Translations under genes and position numbers: made by a program
NCBI RefSeq assembly: GCF_018991925.1
Contig: NW_024737042.1
Span: 15,892,824 to 15,956,823, forward strand
Reading direction: 5' to 3'
Length of the DNA: 64,000 nt
Source of the DNA: Homarus americanus
Taxonomy: Eukaryota > Arthropoda > Malacostraca > Decapoda > Nephropidae
Notes under the pieces: generated by a model
Database searches by the model: none
The model's input: only the letters and a program-made list of their open reading frames with translations
What the model was told of the DNA's origin: nothing
Part shown: positions 55,141 to 64,000 of the stretch, piece by piece
Layout: every line of letters starts with the position of its first letter
Numbering within the stretch: position 1 is the first letter of the stretch

Positions 55141-56031
55141 AGAGCTCTTGAACACATACACACTCTACAGAGTGATGATAATATCACACAGACCATCTAC
55201 ACTGATGGATCTCTAAACACCGCCTGTGGGAGGGCTGGAAGTGCTATTGTTGTGACTCAACCTGACGGTAATATAATTGAGAAAGGAGTTAGAATTAACA
55301 ACTGGGCATCCACTCTACAAACTGAATTAGTTGCCATACTCACAGCTATTAAATTCATTGAAACCACTGTTACTGACAGTCTCATCATCACTGACTCTCT
55401 ATCCTCACTACTTGCCCTTGGTACCCTCGACTCAGGTTGTCACGCTCTTGTCTCTGAAGCCAGACACAAATATGCGTGCCTTGTTGACCGGGGTGTCAGG
55501 GTCAAACTGTTGTGGATCCCCTCTCACATAGGCCTCATAAAACATGACAGAGTTGATGCCCTCGCCAAACTCGCGTCTAACAAAGACACCGTTGAATACA
55601 ATTTGGGTCTGTCAAAAAGAACTCTTAAAACTGTAATTAGGAAAGAACTTATTGATGAGTTTGACGCAAGTAGACAAGTGCAAACAGGCACTAGTCGATC
55701 CATAGGTTACCATGATGAGATGTATCAAGTGAAACATGTATATGGAGCAAGTAACAAGATCACTAGATTACAAGATGTTGTAACCGCTAGATTAAGGTTA
55801 GGATATAAGTACCTTTGGCAGTATGTTCCTCAAGCAGATGTAAACAAAACTAAATGTAAAGTGTGTGGCCATACATATGGCCACACACTTGAACACTACG
55901 TCCTCGACTGTGTGAAGATAGAACCTTTTAGGGACAGGTCCAAGCACACTGTGTGTGAAATGGCACAACACTTCATCTCTAATGGCAAGATAGCCGACAT
56001 ATTAAGATTGTATCCACTTTTTTGCACTTAG
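55138..56031 (+). CDS. RNase H domain and C-terminal zinc knuckle of a non-LTR ORF2 (fragment)
   Basis: An intact 297-codon frame. The RNase H type I active site is complete: Asp23 in YTDGS (21-25), Glu63 in TELVAI, Asp86 in ITDS and Asp140 in HDRVDALAKLA, with His130 in WIPSHIGL. A cysteine motif C240-x2-C243-x9-H253-x4-C258 follows, the C-terminal zinc finger common after RNase H in these elements. In an active element RNase H removes the RNA template during target-primed reverse transcription. The frame's ATG is internal to the element's ORF2, with a frameshift separating it from the RT part, so an independent protein is not expected. The zinc-knuckle codons include a 32-bp inverted repeat (55859-55890). 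Confidence 0.85.
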   Translation: MRALEHIHTLQSDDNITQTIYTDGSLNTACGRAGSAIVVTQPDGNIIEKGVRINNWASTLQTELVAILTAIKFIETTVTDSLIITDSLSSLLALGTLDSGCHALVSEARHKYACLVDRGVRVKLLWIPSHIGLIKHDRVDALAKLASNKDTVEYNLGLSKRTLKTVIRKELIDEFDASRQVQTGTSRSIGYHDEMYQVKHVYGASNKITRLQDVVTARLRLGYKYLWQYVPQADVNKTKCKVCGHTYGHTLEHYVLDCVKIEPFRDRSKHTVCEMAQHFISNGKIADILRLYPLFCT

Positions 56032-56360
56032 TAACTATATCAATTCTCATGTACAGAACCAAATACGCAATGTGCTTGAATACCTCTCACGTAAATGTGA
56101 ATAACAAAGTGTGAGGCCAGACATACTGCCTCACACGCCTGTACTCACGCATTTGTGAATAAGTTACCCTTTATGTATAGAACTAAACAAATAATGTAAA
56201 TGAAATACTGTGTAACATTCAGTGCCATAATATCCTGACAACGGGGGTTAATTATTATGACCCTTTGTAAACCCTACTCTGTAATCCTTTTGCGCTACCG
56301 CTCACAGGATGAGTGTGGGGTGCACAATAAAGTAGCCGCTGCAAGCGGCAAAATCAAAAA
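56032..56360 (+). other. 3' UTR of family D element
   Basis: Includes a GTGTGAGGC/GCCTCACAC hairpin (56109-56136), a possible poly(A) signal AATAAA (56323-56328) and a GCCGCTGCAAGCGGC hairpin (56334-56348) just before the likely 3' end. No simple-repeat tail was identified. Confidence 0.6.
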
Positions 56361-56600
56361 TCAATCCTTCTCCCCTTCTTCTTTCTCCTCCCTCCCTCCC
56401 TCAGCTATCATGGACTCTTTAGGTAACAGAAAACATCACCAAAATCGTCCTATGATTGCTTATGCATTAATTATTTATACCAGGCAATGAAACATTAGTT
56501 ATACGCGATTGGCATTTTACCAAACCTTCTATCAGTTTAATTAAGTAAAGCGTTTTGTGTACGAGTCTTTGATGTGGTTCTGTGTAATGAATGTATACCG

Positions 56601-56601
<1 letters not shown>

Positions 56602-56651
<50 letters not shown>

Positions 56652-56691
56652 TTCTCTCGATAGTTCAGATTTGGAGCCTAAAGTGATTGTC

Positions 56692-56723
<32 letters not shown>
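56602..56723. repeat. (CT)n and (GA)n facing arrays
   Basis: (CT)n at 56602-56659 and (GA)n at 56695-56723 are complementary and 35 bp apart. Confidence 0.92.
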
Positions 56724-56724
<1 letters not shown>

Positions 56725-56730
<6 letters not shown>

Positions 56731-58240
56731 ACCTCCTAACAATGGCTCACTTCCTTTACTTAATAAAAAAATATCCAAATTTTTTGGCCCAGTTTCACAA
56801 TGTCGTTCTCATATGGTCGTTTAGTTCACAATCACCTAGCAACCGTTGCTAAGGAGTGCTCGACGTGACATCTGGCGTCAGGTTGGAGAACTAAGTGAGT
56901 GTAATTCTTTTTTTTTTACGGGAATTAGTCCACCCGGGCACAGGTCAACGACCCACAAAGGTGACCTAGGGAGCGATATAATAAGAATAGAAAGAAATTA
57001 GAAATAGAAAAGGAAAATGTTATATTAATCTACACCAGGAAGATGCCGGAAAACCAGCTTTTTAAAGTGAGACATTGTATGAGTATGGAAACACAGAAGG
57101 CAGAGTATTTCACAGTTTGGCTGTGTGAGGAAAGGATGTACTATAACGGGTTATTCTAGTGTGACCGACATCCACAGAGAAACGGTGGGCACCGCGGGCA
57201 AGTCGAGTGTTATGAGCCCACGACCTTGCTGGCGGTACACAGGATGCCAAATCCACCGAACATTGCCCATTAAAGTACCTGTAAAAGAGAGAGAGAGTGA
57301 AGCAACATTGCGGCGAAGAGAAAGGGAAGAAAGATTGTCAAGTAAAGGAGAGAAGAAGTTGGACAGAAGAAGAGCCACCCCAGATATGACTAGATTAGTT
57401 CACTATAGGAGCTTTAGGATGTGAGTTCTTGATAATATCTTCCGTTGCCACTATCAACAGTTAGGTCCATGGCAGTCAAGTGTCGTTACAGCTGGTTTTA
57501 CGTTACTTATCTGAACAATGTTTACTATGAAGCTCTCCCTGTCATAACATCTCCCAGCAACTTCCTCCACGTCTCCTGAATCAACTAATTCACCATACAG
57601 CATTACCTGGACGTAGATCATTCATCTATGTATATATAGTATTTAATTTAAAGACTTTTGAAGATAATTATCATTTTATGTACAATTGATCATTAGTCAT
57701 TACGGTACTTGAGAATGATTACAGTGGTGACGTGACAAAGAGAATGTGTTGGATGATGGTGTAATCTTTCTTGCTCATGATACTCTAACGTGACATGATA
57801 ATGGTTCTCACGATGCATCATCTCTTGTATTGATAAAACACCAACCCCCCTCCCTCCCCCTCAGGCCTCACAAACGTTTCAACAATGTATATTTCTTCGT
57901 AAGCTAAGATTCAATAATGCTTTGAAAATTAATGACTTTATCATAAAACACAATAGTAACTTCCCCAAATGACAACAAAGTTCTACACTAAGACTCTACC
58001 TTAAGTCGATGACGTTCATTTAACACCTGTTGGGAAAATAGACACATCTTCTTGTCCTTATTTATTTTCTGTAGAGATTGAAGAACATAAATCACTTTTC
58101 TCGCTGTTTTGTGAGAGCAGAGGTGTTGGGCAGGTGAGGAAGGCGTCATAGCTGGTAGGTAATACTTTCTTATAAATGTTTAGTTGTTTGGGTAGTATTA
58201 ATTAGTGCTTTAAAATACAGGTAAAGGTGGGGGTGCGTAG
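56725..58240. other. Unique sequence, possibly unassigned transposon debris
   Basis: Contains CCTAGCAAC C GTTGCTAAGG (56835-56854), an everted near-palindrome. A plus-strand open frame of 99 codons at 57125-57424 starts in a clean-looking region (GYSSVTDIHRETVG) and ends in Arg/Lys/Glu-rich, purine-biased sequence. I do not recognise it; it could be the decayed end of an unlisted retroelement. No gene is called. Confidence 0.4.
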
Positions 58241-58365
58241 GGTTGAACCATAATCTTAAACATATTAAACCATCATACAAACAATTAAACCAACGTCAAA
58301 ACAATTTAACCATCATCCAAACAATTAAACTATCATCCTCAAGGGGAGTTAAACACTCCCCTAAC
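58240..58365. repeat. 22-bp repeat family, array 4 (inverted, decayed)
   Basis: About five units of ATTAAACCATCATCCAAACA type, ending with CATCCTCAAGGGGAGTTAAA. It matches the orientation of the 14345-14715 array. Confidence 0.75.
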
Positions 58366-60300
58366 TTAAACTTGCTTTTAACACAAGATACAAATCCTCA
58401 CCAAAACCATTATAAAGGAACAACCAAGACAAACACACTAACATTAAACATTTACTGTAACCTTCTTCTTCCCCGCTGAAATATACACGAGAGAAACATA
58501 CTAAGAATCCTCGGTGCCTGACGCTCAAGACCTGACTCTCACATCTTGCCGTCCGTTCACCCAAGGTCTTCCTCCCATCCTAGTTGCTGGTGCCGTGGGA
58601 AGAGGAAAATATGTCGACAGCACCACACACACAACTCGCTATCTTACTCTGTTACTGGGAAGGTCACGAGAGTTACAGGAAGAGATGTTGACTCGTTTAA
58701 AACCTTGAATCTCATATTTACGAGTCACTTTATGGCATCAGTTTAAGAATCACAGAGAGTTGATTCTTATTATCAATCACTTGGGTTCTGACGTCACGGA
58801 ATACCATAGTGAGGGGTAATTATGATCATTTGTGTGTGTGTGAGAGAGGGAGAGTCCAGCCTCAGGTAAACAGTAAACAAACCCCTGGTTCACTCTACCT
58901 CAACTCATGCATATTCCAATACTCATCACCTCGGCGTCAACCCAACAACAAACCAATAAAAATCTCATTATAGTCTCATGGAATATTTACATAATTTACG
59001 CTGATAAGAGAATTACTGAATAGAAACACAACACCGATGATGATCAATTTTTGTTTATATATTAACATGGATTATTGACGCAGGTAAAGGTGTTATTGTC
59101 ATTAGCGATAACATGAAAGTGACACAAGGAAGGAAGGAAGGAAGGAAGGAAGGAAGGAAGGAAGGAAGGAAGGAAAGTAAAACTAACATGACTACTTGTA
59201 CAATCAGTCAGTCACAGTCATCATGCGGTGAGGACGACTCGAGTGTCGTCAGTAATGATCTCGGTCTCACCTGATATAGAGGAGGTGTATCAGGACCCTC
59301 GTGTGAAGGGGAGATTAGTGAAGAGCTCAATTATGGATCTAAGATGGATAAGCGAATTAGACTTGACAGAGGGACAATAATTGGCCAGGGATAATGCCAC
59401 AGGGATGAAAAGAGCGAGCAGTATGGACCGAACTTTTACCAGTTGTAATAACACCCAGACGACGATGATTTACGACAGATATACTTAAAGGATTAAATAA
59501 AGAATAAAAAATGACCCTTGTGACAAAAATCATAGACAAAAATACTGTATATTTTTTCTCACTCTCAATTCCATTACAGTCAAGACAGGACTTGGGAAAG
59601 CTGTCAATTTGCATATCATTACCGAGGCACATATGGCCTCTGGCTGTTGTTGGACTGTATCAAGATGTCTCCTCCATGCAGCAGCTGGGGGTAAACTTCT
59701 TCATCCATGACTTGATGACACACTAGGAGACAAGACAAGAAGGACCGTCACTTATAACTCCCTCATACATTCAGGTTTATGAGGAGGTTCGCTGTGCCTG
59801 CAACACTCGCTCTCTCGTCTTACTTGTGTGATATTATAAATTATACGTAAACTTTCGTCATTTTTTAGCATTAACTTAATAAATGACGTCATATAACACT
59901 CGACATCTGAAACATTAAGAAACACGTAAAAGAGAAGAAAATTTTGAACTTAAGACATCACCTCTTGATTGGTGGAATTTATGAACTGGGAAAATTCACC
60001 TTGACTTTTGAAAATGTCTTTGTTAATTAGAAAATGCGACTCTTTTTCTTATCTTAGTTCCTTCTCGAGGTCTGCCACACACACCCTACTCTGCCCCGCC
60101 TGACGATATTCTCCAAATATCTTGTTTATAAGATTGCCAGAAGGTTTCACGTCAACAGACAGGCAGACGGAGACAGCCGCTATCAAGAAGTCATCCATAA
60201 CACGGCTAACTTATGTATAAATTCCTTAACCGACCAAAAACCCTGTCTACACGGATGGCAGACACGACATTCACTTGATTCGTCAATCCTCCGTTGAATT
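58366..60300. other. Unique sequence, no gene supported
   Basis: A (GGAA)n run of about 12 units lies at 59128-59175. Short open frames near 58514, 59357 and 59511 show no recognised motif. Nothing else stands out. Confidence 0.5.
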
Positions 60301-60304
60301 AAGA

Positions 60305-60460
60305 TTCGCCACTCTTGGGGATGCGATGGACGGGTGACTACAGCGCTCGCTTCCCGTCTTGAGGATCGTTCATTCGCTTCCAGGGAAGTGAATGAGGTCG
60401 AGTGACATTCTGGCTACGCTGTCTCCTTGTGCGCCAATAGTATACAGTACAGCGTATTGT
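60305..60460 (+). mobile_element. Possible tRNA-derived SINE fragment
   Basis: GATGGACGGGTGACTACAGC at 60321-60340 followed by GCTCGCTTCCCGTC is tRNA-like around the D and anticodon arms. A weak B box follows (GATCGTTCATTCGC near 60363). It resembles tRNA-SINE heads but is decayed, and the body and tail were not defined. Confidence 0.3.
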
Positions 60461-60464
60461 TCCT

Positions 60465-61158
60465 TATAGCCCATCAACACCTGCAGGAGCTACTTTAGAG
60501 GTGCACCAAGGTACTACAGGTACAGCCTCACCTGCGGCAACATACTCAACTATCTATCACTACCACAAGTTCTACCAAGATGAACTAAACTCTAACACTG
60601 TCAGCGGGTGAAAGTCAGCAACCTGTTCCCTCGCCTAAAACAAACCAACAAGACAACGCGGAGTCTAAAACCTTTCTGGCATTTTTCTTTGTTCAATATT
60701 TTCATTTTTGTTGAAGATCATAATACAGTTAATTACTCCTCAATATACTTAGGGAGGAAACATTGTATCTTGTACTTGGTGTATTTTATCATAAGGAACA
60801 TAATCTGGCGGAATTACATAAAAAAGCCGGAAATCATCATAAAAAAACGTAACGGAAACGAGATATAAGTGTTAGAAAACGGGTTAATAGTTTGATTGAT
60901 AACTAACACAACTTATTACCCAAATTACAATATTTTCTCCCAAGATCTTAGCCTCGTCTTTACTGCCCAATCCTCCCAATGTAAATAAACCTAACCCCCC
61001 CCTCATACCACCCCCCCCCCTCCATGCTGCACAGTACAGGGGGGATAACTATACCCTCACCCACACTGTTTATTCTGTTAATTATTGATACATCTACGAT
61101 CACATAAACCAAACATAATGTAGATCCAACGATAAAAATATATACAGTATACAAATAA
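60465..61158. other. Unique sequence, no gene supported
   Basis: AT-rich, with a poly-C patch at 60995-61022. No repeat family recognised. Confidence 0.45.
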
Positions 61159-61394
61159 TAATAAATAATAATAATAATTAACGGTTTATTGAAAGAGCAT
61201 GGCAGCCGGAAGGCTGAAAATATACAGTTACATAATTGAGGAATGGGTCTCTTGAATTACAAATAATATACAAGTAACAGAAGTGATACAAATATGATAT
61301 ATAATAACGAGGTGGGGAGGAGCTCAAACTACAGGCCATTTGAACAGTGACAGTGCAAAAAGTAAGATTGACTGGGAGTGAATCCACTGGTTGA
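61145..61394 (-). other. Family E 3' UTR and (TTA)n tail
   Basis: About 215 bp after the TAA/TGA stop region, with CTTTCAATAAACCG near 61195-61182 (possible poly(A) signal), followed by ATT/TTA repeats to about 61145. Confidence 0.7.
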
Positions 61395-62783
61395 TTACAT
61401 ATTATTAATAATTTTTACAATGGTTGGGACTGGGCTGCTTTTATAGCGATCAGTACGTGCTCGTATAGGCTGGATGCGGTTGTGGTGTCGAACAGCTATT
61501 ATCAGGGGAGGGATCTCAGGTGGTAGTAGGAGCCGGTGTCGAGGATGGTGCAGAAGCTTTTCACCAAATATGCAGATGAGGTCGTGGTGATGGTCAGTGA
61601 GAGCCGAGAGGGTCAGTGTGTTGAGCGCTTCTTGATATGTGGAGTAGGAAGGGGAGAGAATAATCTTGCATGCCCTCTTTTGCAATTTTTCAAGGTGTTT
61701 ACGTTGTGTGGCATTTAGGGAGGAAGACCAGGTAGGGGAGGCATAGGTGAGCTTGGGAAGTATGAATGTTGTGTAAACACTGAGGAGCTCGGGTGCAGGA
61801 ACTCCTAGGGACTTGAGTCGGCGGAGGAGGTGGAGACGGAAACTGGAGGATTTGACAACTTCACTGACGTGTGGTTTCCAATTTAGTTTGTTGTCTATGG
61901 TGACGCCGAGGAGCTTCGTGGAATCTACAACCTGGAGTGTGTTCGGACCTAAAGTAATGGAAGGAGGTGGGACAATGTCGGAGGAGAGGTTGATGTGCAT
62001 AACCATGGTCTTGGTATGGTTGATGGTGACATGGTTGTTGGTGGCCCAGTTTTGGAGACTGTTCAATAAATCTTGAAGGGCGGTATAGTCGGGAGCAGAA
62101 TTGTTGACGCTGATCCCAATGGTGGAGTCGTCGACATATTTCCAGCGAGCAGGGGTTTCTCTTAGGGCATCATTGATGAGCATAAGGAAGCAGAGTGGTC
62201 CCATCTTGGTGCCTTGGGGGACGCCACAGGTGAGTGACTGAAAGGTGGAGACAGCCCCTCGGAAGCGTACAGCTTGGCGTCGGTCACTGAGGAAGTCTGT
62301 AAGCCATGGTATAAGACTTCTCTGAAGCCCGAGGTCAATAGCTTTGTTGATGATTATATTGTGGTCGACTAGGTCGAATGCTTTAGTGAAATCAATGAAG
62401 GCGACAGCTACAGACGTTTTTCGTTTCTCGAGATGGCGGTATATGTAATCGAGAAAGCTGACAAGACAGTGAGTGGTGGAGGAAGTTTTCATATTGCCAA
62501 ATTGCTGAGGGTCTACGACTCCTGCAATATCAGCATAAGCCCAGTCGAACACAAAACTTTCACAGATTAGGCTGGGTATTGGGGTGATTGCAATAGGTCG
62601 TAGCTGATTTAAGGATTGTGGGCTGGTTGACTTGGACACTGGTGATACATAGGAGGTCTTCCAGTCAGCTGGGCATCTGGCTTGACTGAGAGAAGCATTG
62701 ATGATGGAGCATAGGGGTTTAGCAAGCTCCGGGGAGAACTCCTTGAAGAGTTTCATTGGTAAGTCAATGGGGTGGTAGAGCAT
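61395..62783 (-). CDS. Family E reverse transcriptase (fragment of ORF2, open)
   Basis: 462 codons without a stop. RT motifs in order: LNQLRPIAITPIPSLI (58-73), QQFGNMKTSSTTHCLVSF (93-110), AFIDFTKAFDLVDH (128-141, palm motif A with Asp131), LTCGVPQGTKMGPL (184-197, motif B), KYVDDSTIG (215-223, YVDD with both catalytic Asp) and TKLLGVTIDNKL (thumb). A C-terminal domain follows (LHLLRRLKSLGVP, LPKLTYASPTW, LEKLQKRACKIIL). The ATG at 62783 is internal to ORF2 and was used only because the frame opens there. In a live element it would synthesise cDNA by target-primed reverse transcription. A one-base frameshift upstream separates it from the endonuclease part. Confidence 0.9.
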   Translation of the reverse strand: MLYHPIDLPMKLFKEFSPELAKPLCSIINASLSQARCPADWKTSYVSPVSKSTSPQSLNQLRPIAITPIPSLICESFVFDWAYADIAGVVDPQQFGNMKTSSTTHCLVSFLDYIYRHLEKRKTSVAVAFIDFTKAFDLVDHNIIINKAIDLGLQRSLIPWLTDFLSDRRQAVRFRGAVSTFQSLTCGVPQGTKMGPLCFLMLINDALRETPARWKYVDDSTIGISVNNSAPDYTALQDLLNSLQNWATNNHVTINHTKTMVMHINLSSDIVPPPSITLGPNTLQVVDSTKLLGVTIDNKLNWKPHVSEVVKSSSFRLHLLRRLKSLGVPAPELLSVYTTFILPKLTYASPTWSSSLNATQRKHLEKLQKRACKIILSPSYSTYQEALNTLTLSALTDHHHDLICIFGEKLLHHPRHRLLLPPEIPPLIIAVRHHNRIQPIRARTDRYKSSPVPTIVKIINNM

Positions 62784-63472
62784 TTTAATTTTAGTTTGTC
62801 CAGGCGTTTTGCCACTTCAAATTCTTCTACTAAGTCAGTGGGAAGGGGGGCTGGTAGGTAAGCAGGGAGAGTGGTTGTGTCAAGCCGGGGGAGCGTCTGG
62901 CATATAGTAGCGAAATGGTTATTTGATTGCTCAGCTGCGTCAACATTAGTGAGATGGCTAAGGAAGGGGATGGGGTGTGTCTTATTGTTTAGTCCACAGA
63001 GTTTTTTAAGCTTACCATACCATTGACTGATGTTGGTCTGCTTCAGGTGTTGTAATTTGGTTGGGTAGTGGGACTTCTTTGCAGTGCGTATTTCGCGGAT
63101 GACTCGGTTGTGAAGGGACCTGTAGCGGTTGTGGTCATTGAGATAAAAGGCTCTGTCTCTCTGTTGCATAAGTCTTTTGATCCGAGGTGTGATCCAGGGC
63201 AAATCAGCTGGGTGAGATCTGACGGACTTCTCGGGGAAAAAGTGGTGGTGAGCTTCCATGGTGGTGTTCGTATAATTTATCCATTTGGTGTCCACGTCAT
63301 CCACAATAGGTATTTCAGTCCAGGGATGGTGAACTATCCACTGCCAGAAGAGACGGACTGCAGAGTCAGTAATCGGCCTGTAGGTCTTGATGTAGGGTCT
63401 CTGTACTTGAGTGGGAGTGGCAGCTGGGGACCAGAGCACTGATAGGTTTGTGCTACACCCGATAGGAGGCAT
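62753..63472 (-). pseudogene. Family E ORF2 middle region (endonuclease end to RT N-terminus)
   Basis: Open for 239 codons. The EN-terminal PPIGCSTNLSVLWSP is followed by linker blocks (WITPRIKRLMQQRDRAF, RKIRTAKKS-like, WYGKLKKLCG, NNHFATICQTLP) that in related elements join the endonuclease to the RT. The frame ends at TPLTYQ, where one base is missing relative to the next frame that continues with PIDLPMKLF. The two frames therefore represent one broken ORF. Confidence 0.85.
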
Positions 63473-63479
63473 TGGTTGA

Positions 63480-64000
63480 AGTGGTTGCTACTGGTCCGCT
63501 AAGTCGGTTAAGATAAGGTCAAGGGTATTTTGACCTTGTGTGGGGAAGTTCACAACTTGTGATAGTTACAGCTGGTCCTGGATATCAGTGGTGTCAATTT
63601 AATATAATCCACGATAATAGTAACTTGGCACATGGGTACTAACTCTGAGGTGGTCTGAGGTCGTAATGAGATGATTGATTAGGAGTGTCTCTTTATAGGT
63701 GAGAGAGGCGGATGGTATGACACACAGATTATGATGGAAGCAGTAAGTTGTGCGGGTAGCCCGTGGCACAACACGTATCCATAATGCTTTCACATCTGTT
63801 GACTTGAACATCCAGGCGTGACGGGCTTAGGTCATCTTGACAGAAGAGGGCAACCTCCCTCATCTATGTGGAACGAAGGTGATGAAAGAGTTGATATCCC
63901 CTCAATATGACACGTTTCGTGGGGCACAATTTGCCAAGCCTCACATATGGCAACGACGCTCGCGGCGGCTGACCCGACTGTAGCTGCCAGCTCGTCGCAA
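63480..64000 (-). pseudogene. Family E APE-type endonuclease, partial
   Basis: Minus-strand pieces: AICEAWQI near the window edge (EAW/ETW Glu block), a DVKALWIRVVPR block (63793-63758) in one frame, and FPTQGQNTLDLILTDLADQ (63537-63481) in another, the usual Thr-x-xx-LDL block before the terminal His. The Asp block (normally GDFN) reads VDYI near 63610. The catalytic His block is PPIGCSTNLSVL (63469-63434), where Asn stands in place of the usual His. This makes the endonuclease inactive even apart from stops. Confidence 0.75.

Larger units (their letters stand above)
54383..56360 (+). mobile_element. 5'-truncated non-LTR retrotransposon with RNase H (family D)
   Basis: Begins inside the RT thumb (AACEHLGVIISTEKTK) straight after CT-rich DNA and runs through the connector, an RNase H domain and a C-terminal zinc finger to a stop at 56029-56031. 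A 3' UTR of about 330 bp contains AATAAA at 56323. RNase H downstream of RT is known from the I, Loa, R1 and some Jockey-group clades. One in-frame TGA (54932-54934) and one frameshift (about 55135) interrupt the ORF, so it is relatively young but dead. Confidence 0.9.
61145..64000 (-). mobile_element. Non-LTR retrotransposon (family E), running off the right window edge
   Basis: On the minus strand, in order: APE endonuclease (5' end beyond 64000), RT, 3' UTR with AATAAA (near 61184) and a (TTA)n tail at 61145-61175. The element is mostly open with a few disabling changes: two stops in the endonuclease near 63505 and 63565, a frame change near 63600, and a one-base frameshift near 62770. The YVDD active site and a CR1/L2/Jockey-like domain order are seen, with no RNase H. 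The remnant at 378-1332 belongs to the same family. This is the least decayed long element in the window. Confidence 0.9.

Noticed and set aside
56835..56854. RFX/X-box-like motif CCTAGCAACCGTTGCTAAGG
   Set aside because: Half-sites are everted relative to the X-box consensus, so it does not fit.
57125..57424. 99-codon frame with Arg/Glu-rich end
   Set aside because: The charged end is from a purine-rich tract; the start shows no known domain. Possibly transposon debris, but not supportable as a gene.

Overview
This is 64 kb of eukaryotic, most likely arthropod and probably decapod crustacean, intergenic DNA. The evidence is a perfect interstitial run of the arthropod telomere unit TTAGG (as CCTAA, 40478-40598) plus several shorter or decayed runs, very dense dinucleotide and minisatellite arrays, several clades of non-LTR retrotransposon, and no operons or densely packed genes. 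I could not support any host protein-coding gene, tRNA, rRNA or CRISPR array. Most long open frames lie in tandem repeats that lack stop codons, or are pieces of retrotransposons. The species cannot be fixed from sequence reading alone.

Layout. 1-5960: a TTTC array, a decayed non-LTR remnant, then about 4 kb of G-poor CCA/CCTGCC minisatellite. 6-15 kb: mixed unique DNA and at least eight different tandem arrays, a tRNA-SINE-like piece and a CR1-like 3' end (12825-13495). 15.3-19.8 kb: a nested pair, in which a CR1-like element with an esterase (SGNH) ORF1 and an APE/RT ORF2 (15454-18840) sits inside a second non-LTR family, called family B here (15300-15453 and 18841-19779). 20-44 kb: short CR1-like 3' ends at 20055-20446 and 34063-34467, a palindromic MITE-like element (29877-30042), and more than a dozen minisatellites. 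44.4-54.0 kb: two long family B copies in tail-to-tail inverted orientation, about 1.3 kb apart. 54.4-56.4 kb: the 3' end of a non-LTR element encoding RNase H and a C-terminal zinc finger. 56.4-61.1 kb: mostly unique DNA. 61.16-64 kb (minus strand): a fairly young non-LTR element with a YVDD reverse transcriptase, running off the window edge.

Summing my own intervals, roughly a third of the window is retrotransposon-derived and roughly a quarter is tandem repeat. The most informative pattern is that all three family B copies are bounded on both sides by (GT)n in the same orientation relative to the element and end in a (TAG)n tail, which suggests a microsatellite-targeting retrotransposon. 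A second pattern is a 22-bp repeat family present at four distant loci in both orientations, once as an inverted head-to-head array. None of the retroelements looks fully functional: each has stops, frameshifts, truncation or lost catalytic residues.
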